Below are positions 25,104-33,765 of a stretch of DNA of 64,000 nt, in pieces (positions within the stretch are counted from its first letter, which is position 1; each line of letters begins with the position of its first letter). A model generated the notes under the pieces. It worked only from the letters and a program-made list of their open reading frames with translations. It had not been told where the DNA came from and did not search any database. The stretch covers positions 3,534,001 through 3,598,000 of the forward strand of contig NZ_CP179210.1 of the NCBI RefSeq assembly GCF_051201665.1, in the 5' to 3' direction. The DNA is from Psychrobium sp051201665. Its GTDB lineage: Bacteria > Pseudomonadota > Gammaproteobacteria > Enterobacterales > Psychrobiaceae. The position numbers and the translations under genes are program-made.

Positions 25104-25528
25104 TACTCATTAACCTCAATAATTTCAACAGCGAAGGTAATTGTTTGCCCCGCTAGCGGATGGTTAAAATCAATAGTCACTGACTCACCAACAATTTCAC
25201 GAACAACACCGGGAATTTGTGCACCGTCTTGTTGATCGAACAAGATAATGGCACCAATTTCTAATTCCTCAGCACTAAATTTAGCGCGATCCATGTGATA
25301 GATGTTGTCAGGGTTATTCTCACCAAACGCATCTTTAGCATATAACGTAAACTCTGTTTCATCGCCTTTGGCTAATCCCATAAGGTTAGATTCAAAAGCT
25401 GGCGATAAACTTCCATCACCCATGCGTAATTTAGCAGGCTTGTTATTCACCTTAGTGCTATCAGCGGCGCTGCCATCTTCTAGCTTCATGGTCACGTGAA
25501 AGATAATTTCGCTTGTTTCTTTGATCAT
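25103..25528 (-). CDS. fkpB: FKBP-type peptidyl-prolyl isomerase (SlpA)
   Basis: This 141-residue protein has the SlyD/SlpA-like split FKBP domain: VTMKLEDGSAADST, GDGSLSPAFESNLMGL (FKBP), an inserted flap (about 70-125) and FNHPLAGQTITFAVEIIEV. There is no metal-binding His-rich tail, which separates it from SlyD. It is a cytoplasmic prolyl isomerase and chaperone. It abuts lspA and ispH with one-base junctions. Confidence 0.95.
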   Translation of the reverse strand: MIKETSEIIFHVTMKLEDGSAADSTKVNNKPAKLRMGDGSLSPAFESNLMGLAKGDETEFTLYAKDAFGENNPDNIYHMDRAKFSAEELEIGAIILFDQQDGAQIPGVVREIVGESVTIDFNHPLAGQTITFAVEIIEVNE

Positions 25529-26064
25529 TATTTCGATCCTTTCTCTAACTCGTTGTCATCTTTATTGATAAACGCGTCAATGATAATTAAAAATGCGCCA
25601 ACACAAATGGCTACATCGGCAATGTTAAATACTGGCCAGCTATACTCTTCGTAATAAAGATGTAAAAAATCAACTACAAAGCCATAGCTTAAGCGATCAA
25701 TTAAATTACCAATAGCACCAGATAACACTAAGGCATAAGCAATATTTAAACCTTTAGTCGACTTGTGGAGTCCGCGCATCCAATAGATTAACAAACCGCT
25801 GACACTCACTGCAATGATAGTAAAGAACCATCGTTGCCAGCCACCAGCTTCACTTAGAAAACTAAATGCAGCGCCGCGGTTTTGAGCATAGGTAAAATTA
25901 AAAAATGGCATGACGTCTACCGACTCATGCAATTTAAAATTAGCCAATACATAAAGCTTGGTGGCTTGGTCAACGACCAAGCTCACAATAGCTAACCACA
26001 ACCACACTAAGCCACTTTGTGCTAATGCAGGTTTGCTGTTAGTGCTATCAACAGACTTAAGCAT
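25528..26064 (-). CDS. lspA: Prolipoprotein signal peptidase
   Basis: LspA cleaves the signal peptide of diacylglyceryl-modified lipoproteins in the inner membrane. The start at 26064 gives the normal 178 residues; the longer open frame to 26196 lies inside ileS and is rejected. Motifs: DQATKLYVLANF, NRGAAFSF, the catalytic Asp in GAIGNLIDRL and the second in VVDFL...FNIADVAI. It has four membrane helices. It overlaps the ileS stop by 8 bp (ATGCTTAA), so translation is coupled. Confidence 0.97.
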   Translation of the reverse strand: MLKSVDSTNSKPALAQSGLVWLWLAIVSLVVDQATKLYVLANFKLHESVDVMPFFNFTYAQNRGAAFSFLSEAGGWQRWFFTIIAVSVSGLLIYWMRGLHKSTKGLNIAYALVLSGAIGNLIDRLSYGFVVDFLHLYYEEYSWPVFNIADVAICVGAFLIIIDAFINKDDNELEKGSK

Positions 26065-28882
26065 AAGCACGCTCTTCGCCTTCACCATCGATATTAGTGA
26101 TACAACGACCACAAAGAAGTGGATGCTCTTCGCTGCTACCGACTTCTTCACGGTGATGCCAACAACGGTCACATTTTTCACCGCTTGACGCTTCAACTAA
26201 CACTTTTAAGCCTTCAACATCAGTCTCAACAGCACCTTCAACAGCGTCGCCAGCCACGATAGTTACATTTGATGTAATCAATACGAAGCGTAATTCGCTA
26301 GCAATCTTGTTTAAGTTTGTTGCTAATGCATCGCTAACATAAAGTGTTACGTTAGCCGCTAAGCTACCACCAATCACTTCATCACGGCGGGCTTGTTCCA
26401 TTGCCTTATTAACTGCATTTCGAACGTCTTGAATTTCATTCCAAAATTCAGTGTTTAGTGCTTCGTCATTGCTTAATGCTGTTAAACCTTCATACCACTC
26501 ACTCGTGAATACGAACTCTTCGTTATTGTTTGGTAATGACTTCCAAACTTCATCAGCGGTGAAGCTTAAGATTGGTGCAATCCAACGAACCATAGCTTGC
26601 GCAATATGGTACATCGCAGTTTGACAACTACGACGTGGCAGGCCATCAGCTTTAGCAGTGTATTGTCTGTCTTTAATGATATCTAAGTAGAAGCTACCTA
26701 ATTCAATTGAACAGAAATGCGTTAGCTTTTGTACAACAGTATGGAACTGGTAGTTTTCGTAAGCTTCGATAATTTCTTGTTGCACTTGTTCAGCACGACC
26801 AACGATGTAACGATCAAGTGCTACTAGATCTTCATTAGCAACGATATCGTCTTTGCCATCAAAACCGTTCAGGTTTGATAATAAGAAACGTGTCGTATTA
26901 CGAATACGACGATAGGCATCAGCACTACGATCTAAGATTTCATCAGACACCGTCATTTCAGCCGTGTAGTTTGCAGAAGCAACCCATAAACGCAGAATGT
27001 CAGCACCTAAACGGTTAACTACTTGCTGTGGTGACATTACGTTACCCAATGACTTAGACATTTTCTTGCCGTCGCCATCAACAGTAAAGCCATGAGTCAG
27101 TACTTGCTTGTATGGCGCTTTGCCATTCATTGCGACAGACGTCATTAATGATGATTGGAACCAACCACGGTGTTGATCGCTACCTTCAAGGTATAAATCA
27201 GCAGGACCAGTTAATTCTTCACGCGCATCAACAACACACGCATGAGTTACACCAGAATCAAACCATACATCTAATGTATCGCTTACTTTAACGTACTGTT
27301 CACCGCCCTCGCCTAAGAATTCACTTGGCTCAATATCAAACCACGCTTGAATACCTTCTTTCTCAATTAGCTTGGCAACTTGCTCAAGTAATTCAGACGT
27401 ATTTGGATGTAGCTCATTGGTATCTTTATTAATAAAGACAGTTAGTGGCACGCCCCATGTACGTTGGCGTGATACACACCAGTCTGGACGACCTTGTACC
27501 ATGGTTTCGATACGCTGTTGACCCCAATCAGGGATCCACTGTGTTTTTTCAATTTCGCCAAGCGCTGCATCACGCAGACCATTTTTGTCCATACTGATAA
27601 ACCATTGTGGTGTAGCACGGAAAATAATTGGCGTTTTGTGTCTCCAACAATGCGGATAGCTGTGCTCTAACGGCTGATGATTTAGCAACGCGTTCTTTTC
27701 TTTAAGCACTTCAACAATGGCATCATTGGCTTTAAATACGTGTTGACCAGCAAACAGTGGCGTGTCTTCCAAATACACACCATTAGCACCCACAGGGTTA
27801 GCGACTTCGATGTTGTATTTGTTACCAACCACGTAATCTTCTTGACCGTGACCCGGTGCTGTATGAACGATACCAGTACCTGAATCAGTGGTAACGTGCT
27901 CACCTAAAATAACCGGCACATCAAAATCGTAGAATGGGTGGTTAAAGCGAACAAGCTCTAACGCGCTACCATCACATTGACCTAATACGCTGTAGTCTTC
28001 AACGCCATAACGCTCCATGGCGCTATCCATTAAATCACGCGCTAAGATCAAGCGCTCTTTCACGCCATCTTTGGTTAGCTGGATTAACACATACTCAACT
28101 TTTTCATGCATTGATAACGCGCGGTTAGCAGGTAATGTCCAAGGAGTTGTGGTCCAGATAACGGTAGAAATGGTGCCTTCACCGCCATTTGCAGCATCAA
28201 TGCCCATTTTTTCAAGAATTTGTGCTTCATCGACCGCGTTAAAACGCACGTCGATTGCTGGTGATTTTTTATCTTCGTATTCAACTTCAGCTTCTGCTAG
28301 CGAAGAACCACAATCTAAACACCAGTGAACTGGCTTAGCGCCTTGCTGTAGGTGACCATTATCGATGATCTTACCCATCGAACGAACGATGTTTGCTTCA
28401 AAATCAAAGTTCATCGTTTGGTAAGGATTTTGCCAATCGCCAAACACACCTAAACGGATGAAGTCTTTACGCTGACCATCAACTTGGCGCTGTGCATAAG
28501 CACGACATTTCTTACGAAACTCCGCTTCTGAAATTTTATGGCCAGGTTTGCCGTGTTTTTTCTCGACTTGAAGCTCAATTGGCAAGCCGTGACAATCCCA
28601 ACCAGGAATATACGGCGCATCAAAACCAGCAATGGTTTTTGACTTAATAATAATATCTTTAAGAATTTTATTTACTGAGTGACCAATATGAATATCACCG
28701 TTGGCATAAGGAGGGCCATCATGTAATACGAAACTCTTGCGGCCTTTTCTTGCTGCACGAATTTTTCCGTAAAGATCCGCTTTGTCCCATGCTTTAAGCA
28801 TCATAGGTTCGCGGTTTGCCAAGTTTGCCTTCATTGAAAATGAAGTTTTTGGCAGGTTTAAGGTCTTCTTGTAATCACTCAT
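26057..28882 (-). CDS. ileS: Isoleucyl-tRNA synthetase
   Basis: The 941-residue class I synthetase has the HIGH motif in DGPPYANGDIHIGHSVNKIL (about 57-70), the KMSKS motif in GKKMSKSLGN (about 600), the CP1 editing domain between them (TTPWTLPANRA; HTAPGHGQEDY) and a C-terminal zinc finger (CDRCWHHREE...CGRC). It is of the bacterial type 1, as usual for E. coli-like enzymes. It starts about 60 bp downstream of ribF. Confidence 0.99.
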   Translation of the reverse strand: MSDYKKTLNLPKTSFSMKANLANREPMMLKAWDKADLYGKIRAARKGRKSFVLHDGPPYANGDIHIGHSVNKILKDIIIKSKTIAGFDAPYIPGWDCHGLPIELQVEKKHGKPGHKISEAEFRKKCRAYAQRQVDGQRKDFIRLGVFGDWQNPYQTMNFDFEANIVRSMGKIIDNGHLQQGAKPVHWCLDCGSSLAEAEVEYEDKKSPAIDVRFNAVDEAQILEKMGIDAANGGEGTISTVIWTTTPWTLPANRALSMHEKVEYVLIQLTKDGVKERLILARDLMDSAMERYGVEDYSVLGQCDGSALELVRFNHPFYDFDVPVILGEHVTTDSGTGIVHTAPGHGQEDYVVGNKYNIEVANPVGANGVYLEDTPLFAGQHVFKANDAIVEVLKEKNALLNHQPLEHSYPHCWRHKTPIIFRATPQWFISMDKNGLRDAALGEIEKTQWIPDWGQQRIETMVQGRPDWCVSRQRTWGVPLTVFINKDTNELHPNTSELLEQVAKLIEKEGIQAWFDIEPSEFLGEGGEQYVKVSDTLDVWFDSGVTHACVVDAREELTGPADLYLEGSDQHRGWFQSSLMTSVAMNGKAPYKQVLTHGFTVDGDGKKMSKSLGNVMSPQQVVNRLGADILRLWVASANYTAEMTVSDEILDRSADAYRRIRNTTRFLLSNLNGFDGKDDIVANEDLVALDRYIVGRAEQVQQEIIEAYENYQFHTVVQKLTHFCSIELGSFYLDIIKDRQYTAKADGLPRRSCQTAMYHIAQAMVRWIAPILSFTADEVWKSLPNNNEEFVFTSEWYEGLTALSNDEALNTEFWNEIQDVRNAVNKAMEQARRDEVIGGSLAANVTLYVSDALATNLNKIASELRFVLITSNVTIVAGDAVEGAVETDVEGLKVLVEASSGEKCDRCWHHREEVGSSEEHPLLCGRCITNIDGEGEERAYA

Positions 28883-28901
28883 TATTACTCACGCCCATAA
28901 A

Positions 28902-28933
28902 AGGTCTATAAATTAGTAGGTCTATAAATTAGT
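28902..28933. repeat. 16-bp tandem duplication between ribF and ileS
   Basis: AGGTCTATAAATTAGT occurs twice head to tail (28902-28917 and 28918-28933), just downstream of the ribF stop. It has no obvious role. Confidence 0.9.
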
Positions 28934-28945
28934 AGCTCAACATCA

Positions 28946-29869
28946 TTACCCAGCAAAATACGTTTTTGCTGAAATGACATCCCTTTCAATTTGTTGTTTT
29001 AACAAATCAAAAGAGTCAAATTTCTTCTCATCTCTTATCTTATGAAGCACATGAGTATCTAAGCATTTACCATAGATATCACCTTCAAAATCAAAAAGAT
29101 GTATTTCTAACTGAATACGTAGTCCATTAACCGTTGGTCGTTTACCAATGTTAGCAACGCCTATGTATTCTTTATTCTCTAAATTTACGCTAACCGCAAA
29201 CACACCTTGAACTGGTGATACTTTGCGATCTAATGCAATATTTGCCGTCGGAAAGCCAATAGTACGGCCCTTTTTATCACCGTGACGTACACGCCCACTA
29301 ATAATAAACGGATGTCCCAACATATCCGTGGCGCTCGTCACATCACCGAGTGCTAATTTTTCACGAATAAGCGTACTACTTACACGATGATTCGACACCT
29401 TTAAGCTCTGAGTGCTGACCACTTCAAAGCCATGCTCTTTGCCCGCAGCCACCAGCATCTCGAAATTACCTTGACGCTGATAACCAAATCGGAAGTCATC
29501 GCCAACCACTAAAAATTTCACGCCGAGTTTTTTGACCAACAACTGCTCGATAAAATCTTGTGCCGTCATTGCCGAAAATTTGCTGTCAAAACGTACACAC
29601 AATAAACGCTCGATATCATAATGCTCAAGCAAGTTTAATTTATCACGTAATCGCGACAATCTTGCTGGTCCTTTGTCAGCATTAAAAAGCTCTTGAGGTT
29701 GCGGTTCAAAGGTCATCACCGTGCTTGGTAAAGATAACGTTTTAGCTTGTTTTTTCAATCCATTAAGCACTTCTTGATGGCCCAAATGAACACCATCAAA
29801 ATTACCAATAGTTAATACACAGCCACGCGATTGCGTATCGATGTTGTGTATCCCACGAATTAATTGCAT
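28946..29869 (-). CDS. ribF: Bifunctional riboflavin kinase/FAD synthetase
   Basis: The 307-residue product converts riboflavin to FMN and FAD. The N-terminal adenylyltransferase domain shows LTIGNFDGVHLGHQEVL (HxGH-type) and VGDDFRFGYQRQG, and SSTLIREKL; the C-terminal kinase domain shows GDKKGRTIGFPTANI and IGVANIGKRPTV. It sits upstream of ileS in the usual order. Its normal upstream neighbour murJ is separated here by about 3.9 kb of other genes. Confidence 0.98.
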   Translation of the reverse strand: MQLIRGIHNIDTQSRGCVLTIGNFDGVHLGHQEVLNGLKKQAKTLSLPSTVMTFEPQPQELFNADKGPARLSRLRDKLNLLEHYDIERLLCVRFDSKFSAMTAQDFIEQLLVKKLGVKFLVVGDDFRFGYQRQGNFEMLVAAGKEHGFEVVSTQSLKVSNHRVSSTLIREKLALGDVTSATDMLGHPFIISGRVRHGDKKGRTIGFPTANIALDRKVSPVQGVFAVSVNLENKEYIGVANIGKRPTVNGLRIQLEIHLFDFEGDIYGKCLDTHVLHKIRDEKKFDSFDLLKQQIERDVISAKTYFAG

Positions 29870-29969
29870 AAAACTTAGCTATCTCTTGCACTATAAAACT
29901 GGCGGATTATATACCATTAGCACCTAAGGCGCAGCTAAAATAGTCGACCTATTTAGCATAAAATAAAAT

Positions 29970-32198
29970 CTATTCTTCTTGCCAAGAGACTCGTTTAATC
30001 GACGTATTATTATATTGACGTTTAGTAAAGATAATTGTGTTGTCATCCACCACAGTAAAGTCACGCTGTCTAAATGGAATAGCGACATTTTCAACTTTGC
30101 CAGTTGCTAACGACATTCGATAAAAGCTTTTCAATGCATCGGTGCCATAGAGATAATTTTCTGACATGTTAACGAAAACCAATCCCGTTATAGGTAAGGT
30201 AACAGCATATTCACGTCCACTTTCAACATTGATTAATTTTTTATCAGCCAAATAAAAAACATTCCCTAAGCCATCTGCCAATAGCTTCTTGATATCTATC
30301 GCCTCAATAGACGTTGTTTGACGAGTCATCAAATCAAAACGCGCTAACTGCTTCTGGTCGTTGACAACACTGGTGAAATATATCCACTGTGGTTTACTGC
30401 CCCACTTCATCGCAGTAATACTGGTATTAGCCAACTCGGTAATTAAGTGAACTTCTTTAGTTGCTAGTTCAAGGAATGCTATTTCATTACCTTGTAAAAA
30501 TAGTAATCGCTTACCATCATGAGAAAGTGTTAACCTTTTTAACTTAGCGGCATCATCAAAGTAAGTGAGCTGTTGTAACTCTTTATTGTCACTCAACCAT
30601 ATTTGATTACGGCCAGTACGATTCGAAACAAAATAGTGGCGATGTTGTTCTAAGTTAGCAGTTTCAGGATAGAAATCACTACTGTCAGTTGCATGTAAAT
30701 AGTCAAATTCTGATGCTGTTTCGCTAAATAGATGTCGTCCCATGACTAGTTGATATTGTTGCAGGTTTTGTTGTGCAAGTAATAGTTGGTTGTCAAATTC
30801 TAATGCTGAATAGAAGGGCTTAACATTTTGAGGCAACATAACGATATCAACGGCTTTAGATTCAACATTAATTTTAATAAGCTTATTTAACTCATTAACG
30901 AGTAAATGTTTTCCATCATCAAACCAGTTAAGAGAAAAATTCAAATGCTCAGCCGACATTTGGTGTAGTAAGCGTGTTTCCTGGGTTATTAGATCAATAA
31001 TGTAGACTCGCATAGGCGCTTTAACTTGCGCTTTTAAATAGGCTAAAAATCGTCCATCAGGCGAAAGACGAAGTTGAATTGCCCCGCTTGGGTTGTCGCT
31101 TGGTGGAACTAAAACTTTGGCACGTTGTGTTTTCAAATCGTATTGATAAATAGCAGCGCCAGCAAAGCCTTGCACCAATTCAGTGTAATATAAATAATTA
31201 GCGTCAGTATCTAACTGACCATAACCATTGCGAACTGAACTACAAGACTTAAGCTTAGTTGGTGGCATTAACTCAGGGAAAGCCGTTAAATCAAAAAGGG
31301 CGTAGTGACATTCTTTGCGATCAATATTTACTAATTGCGTTAATAACTTATTTTTACCTGCTTGCCACGATAGCCCACCAACTTGGTAATCAGGCACTTT
31401 TAAAATAACTTCTGCTTGATCACTAGAGCGCTTAACATGTGTGTTAACGACGCCTTGATAAATATTACTATACGCAAAAAACTCTTTATTGCGCGACAAC
31501 AGTGGATTAGATTCCGCCCCTTGATTCCAAGTGGCAGAAGTGACAGAAAATTTGTAGCGCTTTATTGGTTTTTTAATCGTACTTATTGTTATTTCTGAAG
31601 GTAATGATGATTGGCTAGCGTCTGTTTCGGCAAACCATAAGTATCCTACGACTATCAAAAGCAAGACGATAACGCTCGTTAAAACAAGCGTCACTTTATT
31701 TGCAATCGAGCTATTAATATTAGAATTTGGCGAATTAGTCGGCAAAACAGCTTCTGGATTCAGCAATGCGTTGCCATGAGCATTATTTTCAAGAGTGTCA
31801 TTACTTTTATTGTTAGTAGGAGTCTCAACATCATTTTCTTGAGATTGAATGCTAGGAGTCTCTGATTGTTGAACATCATTGGCGATTGCTACTGGCACGA
31901 CTTTAACAGTTAAACTATACCCCTTGCGATAATGAGTTTTAATCATTCCTGCTTTAAATTCAGGATGGCTCAGCTGCTTTCTTAATTCAGAAATCGCTCT
32001 ATTAATTGCATTATCATCAACAAATGATTGCTGCCATACCCGCTCGACTAATTCTTGGCGAGTCACGATACGGGTTTCATTGCTAACAAAATAGCTGAGT
32101 AATTTAAAACTAAGAGGGTCGAGCTCCCTTTCAGTGTTATCTGACGTAATAAGACAACGCTGACTAATAAAAAGCCAAGGTCCTAATTTAATTTTCAC
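29970..32198 (-). CDS. ToxR/CadC-like membrane regulator with a TolB-like beta-propeller
   Basis: No ATG begins the frame. Of several GTG codons, 32198 is best placed behind GGAAG (5-base spacer) and gives 742 residues; 32210 and 32219 are alternatives. An OmpR-type winged helix (about 5-100: RELDPLSFKLLSYFVSNET, then VERVWQQSFVDDNAINRAIS and THYRKGYSL) is followed by a polar linker, one membrane helix (about 165-190) and a large periplasmic part with repeated TolB/WD40-like blades (SPDGRFLAYL; SHDGKRLLFL; NRTGRNQIWL). This is the CadC-like layout, sensing outside and binding DNA inside. It is divergent from the small secreted protein gene, its likely target. Confidence 0.85.
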   Translation of the reverse strand: MKIKLGPWLFISQRCLITSDNTERELDPLSFKLLSYFVSNETRIVTRQELVERVWQQSFVDDNAINRAISELRKQLSHPEFKAGMIKTHYRKGYSLTVKVVPVAIANDVQQSETPSIQSQENDVETPTNNKSNDTLENNAHGNALLNPEAVLPTNSPNSNINSSIANKVTLVLTSVIVLLLIVVGYLWFAETDASQSSLPSEITISTIKKPIKRYKFSVTSATWNQGAESNPLLSRNKEFFAYSNIYQGVVNTHVKRSSDQAEVILKVPDYQVGGLSWQAGKNKLLTQLVNIDRKECHYALFDLTAFPELMPPTKLKSCSSVRNGYGQLDTDANYLYYTELVQGFAGAAIYQYDLKTQRAKVLVPPSDNPSGAIQLRLSPDGRFLAYLKAQVKAPMRVYIIDLITQETRLLHQMSAEHLNFSLNWFDDGKHLLVNELNKLIKINVESKAVDIVMLPQNVKPFYSALEFDNQLLLAQQNLQQYQLVMGRHLFSETASEFDYLHATDSSDFYPETANLEQHRHYFVSNRTGRNQIWLSDNKELQQLTYFDDAAKLKRLTLSHDGKRLLFLQGNEIAFLELATKEVHLITELANTSITAMKWGSKPQWIYFTSVVNDQKQLARFDLMTRQTTSIEAIDIKKLLADGLGNVFYLADKKLINVESGREYAVTLPITGLVFVNMSENYLYGTDALKSFYRMSLATGKVENVAIPFRQRDFTVVDDNTIIFTKRQYNNTSIKRVSWQEE

Positions 32199-32520
32199 TA
32201 ATTCTTCCACACAAATCACTTACTGGCCGCAAAGCGACAAAAAACTTCTAAACAATTGATAGTAAAAACTTTAAACCCAATACTTATCAAATATAAGCAT
32301 CTTCATAAGGATTTAATAAGGTTTCAATAATAAACCAATTATATTAATAAAAACAACGATTAATAGAGCTTAATAGTGATGAATTGATTCCTCATGCTTT
32401 GATAAGCGACTTTCCCCAAAATTCTAACTAATCTTGTCCCCATAGAATCGAGGCAGCAAGTAAATAGCTCCTCTATTACACACAAATTACTTAACAAATT
32501 TATCCAAAGAGGACATACAC
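32199..32520. other. AT-rich divergent intergenic region
   Basis: About 320 bp between the membrane regulator and the small secreted protein gene. It is very AT-rich with TTAATAAGGTTTCAATAATAAACC in the middle. It should contain both promoters, but I cannot place -35/-10 pairs or an operator with confidence. No gene is seen. Confidence 0.5.
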
Positions 32521-32763
32521 ATGACTAACAAAAATATCAACTTACTCGCATTAAGTACTGTACTTGTAGCAACACTATCTATCTCAAACAACAGCCAAGC
32601 TGCTACGACAGACGCAGCAGAAAGCAATATCCTAGGTCAGAAAAAGTTAACGCAAAAAATAACGAAGAAAAGTGACGAAAAACTTACTCAACTAATGTCT
32701 TCAATGACTTCACAGTTTGAGCAACAGTTATCCCAAACAATATCGATTAAATTTAACCTTTAA
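32521..32763 (+). CDS. Small secreted protein of unknown function
   Basis: The 80-residue product has a signal peptide (cleavage after SQA) and a short mature part of about 50 residues, lysine-rich then Gln/Ser-rich, predicted helical (EKLTQLMSSMTSQFEQQLSQ). A strong AAGAGGA precedes the ATG. It lies 53 bp upstream of the TraB/GumN gene and 320 bp from the divergent regulator. I do not recognise a family. Confidence 0.6.
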   Translation: MTNKNINLLALSTVLVATLSISNNSQAATTDAAESNILGQKKLTQKITKKSDEKLTQLMSSMTSQFEQQLSQTISIKFNL

Positions 32764-32816
32764 TAATCAAAAAATTGAACCCTAAATCAAACAATTAATA
32801 CATAAAGAGAATTACA

Positions 32817-33698
32817 ATGAAAACAACTAAATTACTAAAATCATTATCAGTAAGTGCCATTCTTATTTCTAGCGCTTTAAGTAACTTCGCTGCCGCAGAC
32901 GCGGCGGTTTGGAAGGTTAGCAATGGTCAAAACGAATTGTTTATTGCTGGTACAGTGCATATATTGCCTCCTTCAGAATTTCCTTTACCAACGGAATTCG
33001 ACAAAGCATATCAACAGGCTGATTCGATTGTGCTTGAAGCGAAACTACCTGATCCGACAGATCAAGAAGCACAAATGGCAATGATTCAAAAACTAGCCTA
33101 CCCTGCTGGCGAAACCTTGAGCCAAAAGATTAGCGTATCAACGTATAAAGAGCTCAAACAATACCTAGGCGGCCTAGGGCTAAACTTAGATGAACTCAAC
33201 GGCTTTAAACCAGGTTTTGTTCTGAGCATGATGACGGTAATGGAGGCTCACAAAGCCGGACTAGCTGGCGAAGGTGTTGATGCGTTTTATGACAAACAAG
33301 CTAAAAAAGACAATAAGGAAGTTAACTACCTAGAAACCGCAGAATTTCAGCTTAATATGTTAGCCAATATTGGAAAGGACAATGAAGAAAAATTCATTCT
33401 TGAAACCCTTAAAGAAATGAGTCAATTCAAGCCACAGTTAGAACAACTAATAGCAGCGTGGAGAGCAGGTGATATTAACGCAATTGACTCGCTTATCTTG
33501 GAGCAAGCCAAAAGTAAAGATCCCCAAGGCTATCAATCTATGTTCACTGATCGCAATCGCAATTGGATTCCGCAAATTAGCGAGATGCTTAATGACAAAG
33601 ACAAGGAACTCGTATTAGTCGGTGCAGGACATCTTGCCGGCGACGATAGTGTATTAAAAATGTTAAAGGCAAAGGGGTATAGTGTCACCAAACTTTAA
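32817..33698 (+). CDS. TraB/GumN (Tiki-like) family protein
   Basis: The 293-residue protein has a signal peptide (ends FAAADA) and the TraB/GumN fold: the first GTVHILP motif (about 42-48) with two preceding strands (WKVSNGQNELFIA), a conserved Glu in SIVLEAKL, KPGFVLSMMTVMEA, and the C-terminal motif LVLVGAGHLAGDDSVLKML. The GxH and GxxH motifs are proposed metal ligands of the related Tiki proteases. It is probably a periplasmic hydrolase of unknown substrate, and likely co-transcribed with the small secreted protein before it. Confidence 0.92.
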   Translation: MKTTKLLKSLSVSAILISSALSNFAAADAAVWKVSNGQNELFIAGTVHILPPSEFPLPTEFDKAYQQADSIVLEAKLPDPTDQEAQMAMIQKLAYPAGETLSQKISVSTYKELKQYLGGLGLNLDELNGFKPGFVLSMMTVMEAHKAGLAGEGVDAFYDKQAKKDNKEVNYLETAEFQLNMLANIGKDNEEKFILETLKEMSQFKPQLEQLIAAWRAGDINAIDSLILEQAKSKDPQGYQSMFTDRNRNWIPQISEMLNDKDKELVLVGAGHLAGDDSVLKMLKAKGYSVTKL

Positions 33699-33712
33699 TA
33701 GCTAATGCAATA

Positions 33713-33751
33713 AAAAAGGCGCTCACTAAAACATTTTAGTGGCGCCTTTTT
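33713..33751. terminator. Bidirectional terminator between the TraB/GumN gene and murJ
   Basis: AAAAAGGCGCTCACTAAAA pairs with TTTTAGTGGCGCCTTTTT around CA, with one unpaired T. The A and T runs on either side allow it to act for both converging genes. Confidence 0.93.
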
Positions 33752-33765
33752 CGTTCTAACACGAA

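Noticed and set aside
26065..26196. A 44-codon N-terminal extension of lspA
   Set aside because: It is inside ileS in another frame; the LspA-like start is at 26064 and gives the family length.
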